Below are positions 46,350 to 59,108 of a stretch of DNA of 60,000 bases, piece by piece (the stretch's first letter is position 1; each line of letters begins with the position of its first letter). The position numbers and the translations under genes were made by a program. This DNA comes from Membranipora membranacea (Eukaryota > Bryozoa > Gymnolaemata > Cheilostomatida > Membraniporidae). The notes under the pieces are model-generated. The model made no database searches. It saw only the letters and a list, made by a program, of their open reading frames with translations, and was not told the origin of the DNA. The stretch is taken from contig OU612070.1 in the NCBI GenBank assembly GCA_914767715.1, positions 18,714,025-18,774,024 of the forward strand. The letters are read 5' to 3'.

Positions 46350-48006
46350 TTATCTATCTGTTTAGCCCAACCAGTACAGATTGTGTGCCCAACTATGTTG
46401 ACATTCGGACTCCTCTGCGAGATAGCCTCAATCTATGTATGTATGAAGGTTGAATTGTGGCATAGGAGAAAAGTTCTTAAGTAATTCAGTCTCAGAGTCT
46501 CCAACCTTAGAAAAATTGAATCAGACAGTACCATACTCTTTCAGGCAACCTATCGCCTTGCCAATATTATAGATATGTATAGGGTATAAAATGATTTGAC
46601 ACCATAACCCTTATTATCAAGGCTATGTTTGATACACAGATTTTTAAATACCCCTCCACCACCACCACCACCAAGGGAACAAACTTCTATCTATATAAAG
46701 GTCAAATGATCTGATGTGCCATACGCTACACAAGGGTAAAGGCGACTTGCTTGTGTTGTAACCACTGTGTCTCATGTCTTGTGAAGACTGCTGAGGTAGC
46801 TTGTGAGCTCACCGTAACATTCCATTGATAGCCAAGAACAACAACAATGAAAACAAAAAACTAAGTGTGTATTGAGCTTGGTTTTTCAGCATTTAGGCCT
46901 AGTAGGTGAAAATACCTAAAAAATTAAACCTTACTCAAAGACCATTTGTGTTTTCGATCTATGGGTTACATGTTGGACCACTGGAATGATCAGATGCAGT
47001 TGATAGTGAATGCACCATTTATAAAACAAATGCATTACAGTGTAAAAGTGGATATCACTGTGTCGTTGCGTCATGAAGAATGCACTGATTAAGAGAGGAC
47101 ACTCAGTGTGTATCCAATAGCCAATAGTTTACAGAATAGAGTATTTATTTCTTTATGGTAACTCTCTTCTCAAAAGCAAAGGCGCTCATGGTTCCAAGCA
47201 CTATATATACACAGTTGTCTAGGTTCATCAAATTCTTCTGAGAAGGCAATTGTCTTCAGGGCAAGATCTCCTTACTTTGCAATATAAAGGAGAAGATTCT
47301 CTGTGAGTGAAGTAATAGAGAAGTAACTCCTACATTTGTAAAATAGTATCATATCCATGCAAAACAGGTGATCTAGTCTACAACAATGTTTACATTCTGT
47401 AGCCATTGCCTACACCTAATCTTCAGAACCAAAGTTGCATTCTGATGAAATTTATCACCTGATACATTTCCTCACATACATATTATGTATCGGAGTTATT
47501 TGGGTCTTTTTTGGGAATTGTTGTGCTATTGAGCCTTACGCTTATTTGCACAAAAAATAGTAGCATTAAAAAGTGATATTGTAAAATTTGGAGATTGAGA
47601 TAAAGCCTTTAGTAATTTGAAATAATTGATAACTTTGAAGATGTATTACTGCTATATTTTAGCCAGAAGTTATATGCTGATAACAGTTGGTAAACAGAGA
47701 TAAGCTATTTAATAAGGTCATATCAGTGTACAGTTGGTGAACATAGAGCACGAGGATAATGCCTCCACCCAAGCAAGGTCAGTAGTCTCTTCTTGTGTAA
47801 ACAATATATGTATGACTAAAATCTTAGATAGGCCTATTACTAGGTCTAGATCAAATTTGATCCATTCTGCTGCAGGCATTGGAGTTGCCCTCTCTCTACT
47901 GACACGCCTTTGGAATAAGGCTTCTAGAGTAATAAAATATAAAGCACAATACTGTGTGTAAACTCCACTTATAACAACTACCAGCTCTCACTTTTATTTA
48001 TTTTAG
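46350..48006. other. Intergenic DNA upstream of the T1-like gene
   Basis: No gene recognised. Contains a short CCA repeat at about 46653-46672 and a TATATATA stretch at about 47202. A 5' non-coding exon or promoter of the downstream gene could lie here. The part to 46349 is duplicated, and whether this part is too depends on sequence past the right edge. Confidence 0.4.
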
Positions 48007-48026
48007 GTCGCGGTGGCAGCCGTGCC

Positions 48027-51000
48027 ATGAAAAGTCCCAATCCATCACCGTAAGTTGACAGTTTGATTCTTGAAATGTTTGTTCTGTTTGGTGTATGGTG
48101 TTTGGTTTTGTGATACTGGAAGCCATAAAATAATTGAGGACCACTAACTTAATATTCTACAGATGTCTGTGAGCTGAAGTGTGATGTTGAAATATAAATA
48201 ATGTACCTTATCAGGTCATACTATGTTAGTAAGTGTCAACTACACCTGAATTCTTGCTTTCATCTCGTTTTCTCTTTCTTCCCATTTCTGATATAGTAAG
48301 AAGAGAGTCTCCCAATCTGATACAGGGGACGACGACTCTACTGGTATGCTTAATTACTTCTTTTGCCTGGAATTTCTATAGAGAAAGAAGTGCAGTTTAT
48401 TGCTTATGGGTTTTGTGCTTATTGGTTGTAATGTACCACCTACTAACCGGATACCTATTTACTTTATTTAATATTTAGTCAGCCTCATCTTATCCGTGAA
48501 TACTTCAGAAGCCCAATCTGCTTGGCTTGAGTGACCTTCCCTAAATAGTCTGTCTTGTGAAGGAGACCTGTCCCCTCTTAATATTCCATTTGCCGGATAT
48601 ATTCACAGCTTTTGCAAGAGTTGATAAACTTTGCTTCCCATCGAACAATAGGCAGGTTAGACTCTATAGTCAACGGACAGATCCCTAAAAAGTGGCTCCG
48701 TTAAGGCGTTTCGTGATATCGGAAGGAACAAAGCACCACTATATATCAAATCGAAGCTAAGACTCTAGGGAATAAGAATATTTTGGTAGTAAAAAAATTA
48801 AATTGGGGGGCGCACCTGAATCGGAGGGTTAAAGAGAGGAAAACTTCAAATTTGTCAAAAATATACCTATTTGCATTACACATCACAGAGAGTGTTCCTA
48901 TCACAATAAATTTGGTTTACACAGTTATTTTAGATTAAAACATAGTGAGTGACATAAAAATAGTTGAAAAAACTTTCTTGGATTATTATGCTGCCGGATA
49001 TTTCGAGGGCACCAAAAAATTAGTGTGATTTGGTTATACTGTAGACGAGGACTTTTTTTTCGTTTTTCAGATTCACTCAAAAAATGTACAGAGGCTAGAT
49101 TCACATGCTTGCTTCACTTCCTGAGAGTCTCAAAACTAAAACATAAATATGTTTTAAGCCATGGTCATTTCAAATATGAAGAATTTATTCGGAGTTGTCC
49201 CGACAGCGAATTACAAATGCATTTTCACTTGCCGATCTTTGAATATAATTAATTTTCCAAATGTAGATTTAGAATAAATTACTTGCTGCCACCCTTCTTA
49301 ACATGGTTGAGCATAATTTTGTCTCTGCTTAACTTTAAATATGTTATTATTAATTTCCTTCACTATTCAATGAATGCTGATTATTGGAACGATTTTTGAA
49401 GATTAAGATTTTTGTCTGATGTCACCTTGTTTCTAATTTTAAAAAATTGTATAAGAAAGTATAGTAACCTACTGTCATTATAAGAGCTTCAAAAGGTAAA
49501 ACAACATTTGTGATCGGACAAGGCAGTCCTACATCAAAATTCAAAATCCCAAAAGAATAGTCTTTGGAGTAGCACCGCTGAGATATGACCAAATTATTCT
49601 TATGTCGATGTTTATTGAATTGTCTTGAAAGTTAAAATGCACAAGGATCCCCCAGGAAATGCTACAAATATTACACAAGCAAGCAAACCGTCTCCAGGTT
49701 TGCTGACACGGCAATCTCTTACATAGGGTAGGGTATGAAACGAATGAACTGCAAGAGATGCGTCTTTGGTTGTCAGCCTTAACTTTTTGAGAGGCCAAGT
49801 GTATATTCTTCGTTGTCAACAAAATGAAAGTGAGTCGACAAATTTTTCAAGCGTCTATTAGTATGACTGAGGTTCAACAGAGAAACCAGATAGACGTGCG
49901 GTCGTCATTTACAAGCACAGTCTGATCAGGATCATCTAGCTATTGAGGCACAATACAACAACAACTGCCAGTAATACATAATGAAAAGAGTCTCACACCA
50001 GACTGCCTAGATCAGATAGTATTTTATAAGTCACGTAACCTATTCCTAAAACAGTTTTTATATGGCAGTAAGATCTCGCTAGAGCCAGGCATTCAAAAAG
50101 CAAGCGATTTATAATCAGGTTTCTCCAGCGAACCAACAACACCCTTATCATGTAGGTGAACATATTCTAATACATGCCTCAAAGATTTGGTATGTTTGTT
50201 TTCAACTTCATCAACAAATTAAAAATTTTGAAATTAGAATGTATTTGGGTGCGGCAGAGATAAGGCCAACATGCGCAATCAGCGTGTTAAGGTTTTTTGT
50301 TTTTTGAGGTACCAGTCCATACACCATACGAGATGTGGTAAAAATACGTGATGAAAAAAGTCAGCACCTCAAGACAGGAAGTAGCACCTGAGTGCCAAAG
50401 GTGGCCTGAGTCTTTTTGTATTCCAGGTTGTTGGACAGTTTGTTCCACAGGGCCGACATTTGATAGGAGGCACACGGGTGTCGGTTTGCTAATGAAGTTA
50501 GATTAAATGAGTTAAATGTTCTCTGTGAGCAGATTAAAGTTTCAATTTATAATGTTTGATTTCTTAAAAGGGTTTGGGATGAAGTTAATCTTTCTGATTT
50601 TTAAATAGTTATAAAAACTTGTGCTGGCTTTATCTGCGTTGCCTGACATCTCAATAAGTTCCATATAAACCAAAAACCATCACAGTTTCACACATTCCAA
50701 AGGCTGATAAAAAATCATGATACAGTTTAGCATTAATACACTTGGGTTTTGGCAATTTTTGAAAACAGTATAATTGTTATTCCGATTTTATCCCATCATT
50801 CTGTTACAGATAAAAGGGGCAGTGTAAATTCGAATTTAAGATAAATGGAGATAAAGTCGGACCCAGAACTTTTAAATAACTGAGGAACCCAATCGTTTAT
50901 AGTACCTGCCTCAGAACATATTCTTATTGATCACCTAAATCTTTCTGTAATATGCAAGGCAGGACCTGAAGTGCTCAATTGAACATGGTTTAAACACATA

Positions 51001-54000
51001 TGGGATACTTCTGAGAGCAGGACATGTCGGTGGAGGGTATCAAAACTCTGAGTTTCATTCACTCATGGCTGTCAAAACTTTGTGAGCTAGCAATGAAAGT
51101 GCCTTATTGGTTGATATATATTCCCTTAACTGCAGTGCGCCGTCATTGAATTCAAAAGTTGAGTCGCAAAGAGTGGGGACTTATCTGCTGATGCAGCTTT
51201 GAAATAGGTCCCGAACAAGCTAACCATGTCATAGCTGCACTCATCGGCGATGCCAAAAAAGAAGCTCTGCCCGCGTGAAAAGCTGCTCGATCTCCCAAGA
51301 ACGGACGGTCTTGATGGAGCTCATGTAAATTGCTAAAAGTATGGCAAGACATCACACATCGGCTGAACAAATTGGCTAATCATGCGTAAGTTGTCATTGA
51401 GACAAATACATAGGGGCGACTACAATTCAAAGTCAGGCTAAGAACTGCTCAATAGTGCCTTGGTATCATTGGAGAACGACAATTAAACAACTCAGCAGCT
51501 ACACCAGTGTGTGCTAAAGCTGTAGTGCTTCGAGAGTTAATTTAGCGTTCTGACCAATCATTGCTGAATTTTGGGGTCAAGATATAGCTGGTGATAATCT
51601 ATATAAAATCCCTTGATGTAAGCTTTCTTTGGCAACCTCACCGAAATCTTATAATAATCAAATTAATGTACCAGGTTTCTATAAATGAAAAAAACCAAAT
51701 TCAAGATCCAACGTAAATTTGCATCCCGTAGGGAGCTGCACTGCATGAAACGGTGGTGCAAGTCTCATGCACCTAAAAATTATAATACCCTGTCATATTG
51801 TCTGTCAGACACCAACTATTCTCAGGGAAGGATGAGCACAGAGGATACTTTCATCCTCTGTCTGTCTCTCTGACTATTAGGCAAGCGAGTGGGAGATTGC
51901 CCAGCCAGAATGAAAAAAATTGAACCATCTGTAATCAACGATCATCGGCGGGAGATTACCGGGGCTGCCTGCAAGATAGTATACACCGCACTACCCCCAG
52001 CTCTTAAAGATCTAGAGGAATTGACAGCAACCAACTACCGGTCATCACAACGCAGATTGTAAGCTTGCAGCTGCCATATATGAGGGGGAACTTTTGCCGC
52101 AGTCTTGTCGCTGTGGGTGCGACGTCTGCTTCGACTTTCCAGCTTAAAACAAGGCTGTATATTCAGATTGGGGTGACTATGACTGCTGTACCTCTTCTGG
52201 GATATGGCAGATTGCTCATGACCCGTCTGTGTAATATTTGGTTGAAGTAAAACCTTGTTAAACTACAAAAAAGTGAAAAAATTCCGAAACGGGGGAGACG
52301 ACTACCATTTTGCAAAAATTAAATTTTTTTTAAGGGTTTTTTTGGTGATTTTTTTAGAGATACAGAATTTATTTTTTAAACATGGATAAATATCATCTAA
52401 ATGCATATTTTTGAGTCATTGGAAGTATATATTTATCATCCCGGGGAGAAACAGGCCCAATAAAAGTCCAAAAAAAATTTGTTTTGCTTAAAAAAATGGC
52501 CGCCCCCCAAACTTTTTTCTTTACTACCTTGATATTCTTACTCAGGAGAAAATTCCCTTCGATTTGATGTATGGTGTTGCTTTGTTCCTTCCGATATCAC
52601 GAACCGTCAAAAAAAAGATGATCTGTCCGTTGACTACTACCTATTGCATCATTTAGACTGCAGTGCACACTCATGATAAAAGTACATCTATTCCTTTGTT
52701 ACAGCATGTTTATGTGCTTCTAGTCTCCTTCAATTAGCCCAAGAGAAGCGATTTTCCCGTGAACATTTATATACTTCATTAATATGATTATCGTTTCACT
52801 CATTGATCTGTGCTAGTTTTTTTGTATTTCAGACATTATTGATGATCAAGCCCCGGAATATGTGTCTTTCCATGTTGGTGGTGCTGAGGTTTGTAAGATC
52901 GAAAAGCACCTACTTCTGACTTACACAGGACATACCATAGCAGCGTAAGTTTAATTTGTAAATTTTGCTTAGCTTTTGAAGATGATAAATGATCACAAAT
53001 CTATCTGCATGACATACTCGCACACTCTCTATGGGAGTTTTTAAAATTTTGCTTCTATGCACTAACTTGGGAGGGTTATTAAAATGTTTGTCTGTGGTCA
53101 TACGGGGACAAATTAGAATTTAGTTCCACCATGTACTCTTACAGTCAAAATTCTATTATTTGTCCATTTATTTTGTGTATTTTACTCTACAGCTTTATCA
53201 CCTCTAAAAATCAGAAGGTTACGAAATCAGAAGGAAAGGTTTCGATAGTCCTAATTAAAAGTCATCATGTAATTGTTGTGGTCGGAGTAGACAAGGAGAC
53301 CCTAAAAGAAATCTTAGTAAGTATTAGATTGTGTCACTCATGCTGAATATGAAGGCTTAGCACAATTACATAAACAATCCTAGACAGCAACTTGGCATTG
53401 ATAATCCTGAATGCTGTACACAGCAAAACAATTTTAGAATTGAAATTTGAGCATTGTGGTTGGAATTACGCACTTCATTAGTGCCTGAAATCTGCAGTAG
53501 AAAAGAATTGTCTTTCCTTGTTCAATGAGTATGCAATCCCCATTAACATAATAAATATATCTACTTACATGCTATAATATCAATGTTACTTCAACTGTTT
53601 TTGTTTGAAGGGCTTTTACAGAACAGGTAAACCTCATGTGCCTAGAGATACAACCAGCCAAAAGCACCTAGAATTTAGTCTTGTATGTCAGTGTCTAGGA
53701 ATGCCAATGCACGAATCGAACGGTAAGCCTTTCACTTCATTAGTAGCTGAAATCTTACCCTCATCGTAATCAAAGGACTGGTTTGTATAGTGCTGGGCCT
53801 CATCTGGCTGCAAACGAGATCTTGCAACACTAATTGATATAGTGATGCCAGACCTTAGTCTAATGTTTGTTGTGACTTCATGTAATCTATGATGGCTGCC
53901 AATTGATTTTCTTCACACTGAGCCTACATATAAAGAAACCTTTTAATTTTTTACTTTTTCGATTTTTCATAAAAAGTACTTGGCCTTTGAACTGAGCTTA

Positions 54001-54370
54001 TCGATAAGGAATCGATTTGATCTGATTCGATGAAAACGCTCACCAATCATATTTAAACATTCTAAATTTTTCTCAAGCTTTGAGGTATTTTTACCACATT
54101 TCCCTCAAGTATTGCATTATGACAGTAGATTTAGTTATGACTCCGCAGACATGACACGACGTTCTATCATCTCACTATCATAACATTTTGTATTGTCATT
54201 GAATTTTAGCCGGAGTTCCTTATCGTAGTCCTAGAGCGAACTCAAATCGAGAAGCCATCGATGCACCACCATTACGCCAGCCTCAAGAGCAAAACAACAC
54301 AGAAATTCTTCAATATTTGGTGGGAGGTGCTCTTCTTATTATTATAATAGCGATAGCTTTGATGTTGTAA
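48027..54370 (+). CDS. Divergent Kv-T1/BTB-like domain protein with C-terminal membrane tail, 192 aa
   Basis: Coding exons 48027-48049 (exon begins at acceptor 48006/48007), 48297-48343, 52833-52944, 53193-53316, 53611-53722, 54210-54370; phases close to 192 aa. The N-terminus is Pro/Ser/Lys-rich. Residues about 33-135 resemble a potassium-channel tetramerisation (T1/BTB) fold: YVSFHVGGAEVCKIEKHLLL at the start, VVVGVDKETLKEIL then FYRTGKPHVPRD near the end, echoing the family's VGG...F(D)RDP..F..IL.(F/Y)YRTGKLH.P pattern. A polar linker with PPLRQPQEQ follows, then a hydrophobic run GGALLIIIIAIALML ending at the stop, as in tail-anchored membrane proteins. No six-helix channel follows. The stop TAA lies inside GTAAGT, so a spliced longer form is possible. 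The intron at 48344-52832 holds a transposon of about 4 kb. The T1 assignment is by eye and moderate. Confidence 0.62.
48646..52646. mobile_element. Large DNA element (about 4.0 kb) with terminal inverted repeats
   Basis: The left end CAATAGGCAGG, AGTCAACGGACAGATC, CGTGATATCGGAAGGAACAA, ATCAAATCGAAG, AAGAATAT and GGGGGGC reappears in reverse order and complement from 52646 down to about 52497, giving imperfect TIRs of about 150-170 bp. The interior has only short broken frames, for example about 51660-51870 (+) and 49541-49822 (-). No transposase motif is recognised and no convincing target duplication is seen. It fills most of the large intron of the T1-like gene. Confidence 0.72.
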
Positions 54371-54797
54371 GTTAACCGACTACACAAATTCAATCCTGCA
54401 TTATATTTAATTGATTAATTTACTGGTTTAATTTTCTGCAAATCCCATAGAATTCAAAATTTGTAACAAGTATTAGTCTTATTTTGTGAGAAACATTAAT
54501 TCACTTAACATGAGTACCATTAGTTAGTGGCTCGGTAATTATTTTATCAAAGCTTGAAGTAGGACCATTTCCGACAAATTTATAATTTCTATAAGAGCAG
54601 AGAAGCTTAGTGGTTGGGATGATTTGAGAAGAATTTTAATTTCTCTGATGGCTTCATCTCTTACAATAGGCTATTGCAAAGGTTGCACAGTGCTTTTAAA
54701 CTAAGACAAATTATACCAAAGATACCAAAATATTGAATGGTGAGTTTATGGCTAAATGAAGTGACATGCAGGCAAAATTTTCATCTCATCAATCTAG
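54371..54797. other. Spacer between the T1-like gene and the duplication junction
   Basis: No gene seen. Contains a fragment (about 54494-54530, with TTAATTCACTT and ATGAGTACCAT) of the repeat found at 2388-2469. Ends at the point where the duplicated sequence begins. Confidence 0.5.
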
Positions 54798-55392
54798 TGG
54801 TCAGAAAATGACTTGATGAGTATCTGTCTTGGTTGCCTCATACCTTGACACATTACTTGATTTTCAGTAGAATTTCTAGAAATAAACACAAAACAAATTG
54901 TACATGAAATCAAATATGAAAATATTATATCATAAGAGAGATAGTGCACAATTGAAATAGACACAATGGAAGTGGATAGATCTTGGGTGTCACTGGAATA
55001 CAACTTCAACAACCATTAGCAAGGTTAAAGCACCTGAAGGATACTGCTATCATGACTTACAGCTCCCTGGCCAGTGTAGAATTCATGTTGTTGTAGATTG
55101 TTTTGTTTGGTGAACCTGGTGTTGTATAATCTCTGAGGTGCCCTTCTTTGGTGCGAGAGGTGGTAGTCACCTCATTTTTAACTAAGTCGCCAAACTGCTC
55201 TTCTAATCTCTTGTCCAACGGCTGCCTACAAGGAGCATCCAATACACAAATCAAAAGTGACAAAATGACAGCCACAAACCTATGCCACAATGGTTTTTGA
55301 TCTGAATATGAATATTGTCCTCGAGTGAAATAGAATTTTATGTCTGAAAATTGTGGTAATTAAATGGTACATAATTTTCTTTGTACCGAATA

Positions 55393-55890
55393 GACAGTTT
55401 TCTGAGCTCTGATTTATGCTTCAATTTGGAGTTGTCCTCTCTCCAGTTTGGCACTTTTAACACACGCCGCATAGGAAAAACGTGCTGAAAAGAGGGTCAT
55501 CTCGAAAACCGCTTATAGTATGAAAAAAATTAATTTTGATTCAGAATCTGCAACATTGAAAACTCATACGGACATGGTTTGGAAAATAATTTTAGTATTT
55601 GGATAGTCAATTATAGCATTTTCCGCCGGTATTGCGGACAATTTGGCAGAATCTTTCATGAGTTTCGTCACTAAAATTAAGATGTATCAACATTCAAGCC
55701 TCCAATGATTTGGAAACCCTGTCGCCCGGAGTGCGGACTCTGAATCAAAAATCGTTTTTATCCTCATATTAGCGGTTTTCAATATAACCCTCTTTCAGCA
55801 GGGTTTTCCTATGCAGCGTGGGTTAAAAGTACCAAACTGGAGAGAGGACAACTCCAAATTAAGGCATGAATTAGAGCTCAGAAAACTGTC
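55393..55890. mobile_element. Foldback element, copy in duplication 2
   Basis: Same ends and TA flanks as 41773-42280. 498 bp, because 10 bp after CGGAGT are missing in this copy. Confidence 0.88.
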
Positions 55891-56511
55891 TATACTATTG
55901 TTTTTGTAATAGTTTATCTAGTCCACTTGCACACAGCAGAGAATCATTAGTGGAAAATCAATCAACGCTACATTTTTCAATTGTGGTGGAAAAGCATGCG
56001 TTAGGACAATCAGGGTCTACATACCGTCTCTGTGAAATGTGTTTTCTGGGCTTCAACTGGTGGGATCTCCGAGATATATACATCTGCATATTGTATTCCA
56101 TCCCAACATGACTTGAGTTGCTTTCTGAGTGAAACAAAAATTGACAGAGTTTATCAAGGATTAGCCAATGTATTGATCACTTTTATGTATCATCAATGAA
56201 CAAAAGGTTACTGTGTATACAGCACAACGGTTTACATTGCACTGTGCACTAATTCATGACGAAGGATATTGCTGTCAATGCACTCATTCTCAGGGTTTGA
56301 CTCAGTTTGGTAGTATTCTACAACTATAGGTGTATGTTGAATTTGAGCACGCATACCTTGTTTCTATGGTTACCCTTGCAGGACATTTTAGTCAGTAGCT
56401 ATTTTGTAGCAGCTTTTGTGTCTTCTGTTACGGGGAATGGTTTTTGCTTTGACCTAGAGAAATGATATATTTGCTGAGTGAGATTTGAATAGTTAAGTAA
56501 TTTAATTTTCT

Positions 56512-56553
56512 GTTTATGCAATGAACTACCGAGAGGTAGTTCATTGGTTTATG
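56512..56553. mobile_element. Mini-palindrome E1, duplicate copy
   Basis: 56519-56546, identical to E1 with the same GTTTATG flanks. Carried by the large duplication, not an independent insertion. Confidence 0.85.
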
Positions 56554-57770
56554 TGACTGCATGTATGTGATGGAAAAAATATCAAAATTTGCTCCTCCCG
56601 TCTTAACATCCAGGTTGTGATACTTTAGCTTTTCAGTAGTTTTATGGCAAAAAACAACAACAACAACAACCTTCCTTAAAATATGCAGCGAATATGATCT
56701 ACCTAACGAGACTTTTAAAGGTTAAACATTCTGTGTGAAAACCAATAGTCCGAAAAAAGATAATAATATCTTCAGAAAACAATAATACAACCTGTAAATC
56801 TGTAAACCCTGGAGAGAAATCTCACCTGGATTTATTTTGCTTGGTTTTGTTTTATTCCTACATGCTTATCATAACCGTGTTGGCAGTCGAAGACTGTGAT
56901 GAACAGCACACCATTCCAATCATACTTCACTACCTTCTTGCTGATATCACGAGGGTCTACAAACATGGATTTTTATTAGGGAGGTGTAAAAAATTAAAAG
57001 GGATGTGGAAATACACATAATGTCATCATGATAGATAGATAATTACTTTTAGTTTTCGCTCCTTTTTCTATTAACATGATCTTATTTGCTCCGGCATTGA
57101 TCGGTTATTAAAGTGCATACATAACATAATAAAAAACATTATTCAAATTTCAATCTCATTATTTTGACCACACATGGCGGGTTTCCCTATCAGTAAAATT
57201 ACATTCCTGGATGCAATGAATGGGGAGTGCTAGAACTGGTCCCAACTACAACAGGTATTGCAAGGAGTACTCCTTGAATTGACTTGAAATTAACATGGTA
57301 AGTGAATGTCTTTGTCTGTGTTATTAAAACTGACTTCTACAGTATATAATGCATAGGTTATGTATAGGTCAATAATACAGCCACAGCAGTGACACTAGTG
57401 ACAGTGAGAACAACAGTCAAATGAACAAGCTCAAGAAAGAGTCAGAGTATAAACTATCACTGTAACTCACCACAGTTCAGTTCCTCTACTCTAGTAATTC
57501 TCCATGCTAAGAAAAGGCTCACTGATGCTTACATATATCATCCTGCTTAATTTCAAATTCATTTCTATATGGAGTAGTTGGTTATTGAAGTAAACTCAGC
57601 TGCCCAGGCTAAAACTAAGCATTGTTGTCATAATTTCAACATTCAAGAAATTTTCCTTAGTACAAAAGTGAAACTGCAAGGTCAGGGTCACAGGAAGGCC
57701 TTAACAGGGTTGCACCCACTCCAACTCGGTGCTTTAGATAGCGATTCTCATTGTTACTTGGCTACTAATC

Positions 57771-57985
57771 AGTTTCTGGTGAGGTTATTCCTTTAATGTA
57801 GGTTTCATGACTAACTTTACGAATAAAGTAGAGAATTATTTCAAAGGCTCTTGGCTATTTTTGAACATAGTATAAGTCGAAACGCTGTTACAATATTTTG
57901 GTAATCTTTTAATCATTGGCCCTCTATGACTATATTATCCAATCAGAAACAGGTATTCTTGAAGCAAAAAGAAACTGCACACCTT
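57771..57985 (+). repeat. Dispersed repeat, duplicate of 44108-44330
   Basis: Carried within duplication copy 2; same blocks as 39786-40020. Confidence 0.75.
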
Positions 57986-58181
57986 CACCCTTCTGCACGT
58001 TCACACTGATTTCGAGATAACACTATTAGTATGTGTATATACATGCAATAGTATATCACGTCATCAGTGTGGCACACCTTTCAACCTTTCAATTCTTGAT
58101 TTTGCCAAGGTGAGTGTATTCCCTTCCATTAATAAATCAGAGGAGATTGAATGCATGTCGATTACAATCAACAACTAAGCA

Positions 58182-58219
58182 GTTGCAGCAATGAACTGAA
58201 GGGAGTTCATTGGTTGCAG
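58182..58219. mobile_element. Mini-palindrome E2, duplicate copy
   Basis: 58189-58212 with GTTGCAG flanks, identical to E2 at 44536-44559. Confidence 0.85.
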
Positions 58220-58291
58220 CAAGGTAGTAAGTATGTTCTATCTATAGATAGTATTGTATCAAATTCTAGTCATTAATTTAATCTTAATGGT

Positions 58292-59108
58292 TGTCGCCGA
58301 CGACACACTGATGATATGATATATGCTAAAATCCAAACCCGAGCTGATGAGATTTGCTTTCAAAACAACATTGACTCACTTGTGAGTTGGTCAACAAAGA
58401 ACAAAATGCCTTTCAACAGATCGAAATGTCACTGTGAGGTGATTGTGTTCAATCAAGGTGCTACCCCGCTCCCTCAGTACGCTTTATCTGATCACATATT
58501 ACAATGTGTTGATACCACCAATGAACTAGGTTTAGTTCATTGATACCACTAAGTACCTTGGAGTCGTGCTACAATCAGATCTGAAATTTAAGAAACATAT
58601 ATGTGACATTATGGGAAGCGCAAACAAGACTCTAGGTTGTATAAAATACACGCTACATGGAGCTCCTGAGAAGGCAAAACTACTTGCGTACACGAGCTTA
58701 TGCCTCCCTAAGCTTGAATATGCAGATGTACTCTGGGACCCGTCTGACAATGCCTCTATAGAGGATCTTGAACTAGTGTAAAACAAAGCAGTGAGATTCA
58801 TGAAAAATATCAAAGGCAAACGTGGCGTCACAGAGGCACGTACTAGTCTTGGAATCCAGACTCTACAAGAGAGACATAAAGCCCATAGAATATCACTCCT
58901 GATGAGAATTCTCTCAGACCAGAATAACCACGATACCCTATCCGCTGACTATGATGAACTTGTAAACTGTAGATCGCAGGCAACTATGAAAACAAGGGCA
59001 GCTAAAAGAGGAGAGCCCACCTCTATCCTTGCATCGTCTGCCGTTTATCATAACAGTTTCCTGCCACGAAGCATAAGGGACCTCCGGATAGGGTCTCAAC
59101 AAAATTAA
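58292..59108 (+). mobile_element. LINE reverse-transcriptase fragment (copy 2)
   Basis: Same broken RT as 44639-45455, with a few differences (for example NKM for SKM, and EDLELV for ENLELV). The shared frameshift, stop and palindrome insertion show that it was already dead when duplicated. Confidence 0.85.
58512..58549. mobile_element. Mini-palindrome E3, duplicate copy
   Basis: 58519-58542 with ATACCAC flanks, identical to E3 at 44866-44889. Confidence 0.88.

Larger units (their letters stand above)
54844..57506 (-). pseudogene. Second copy of the unknown membrane-protein-like gene, 3'-truncated
   Basis: Equivalent exon-like blocks at 57506-57471 and onward, to the copies of 42514-42415, 41681-41441 and 41255-41224 (about 54844-54875). 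The last exon found at 40869-40900 lies outside the duplicated segment and has no copy here, so a full transcript would need a new 3' end. In the block matching 42514-42415, GAA has changed to GCA (E to A in the better frame). Existence as a gene is as uncertain as for copy 1. Confidence 0.35.

Noticed and set aside
47734-47961. 75-codon open frame upstream of the T1-like gene
   Set aside because: No Kozak, splice or family support; does not connect in phase to the 48007 exon.
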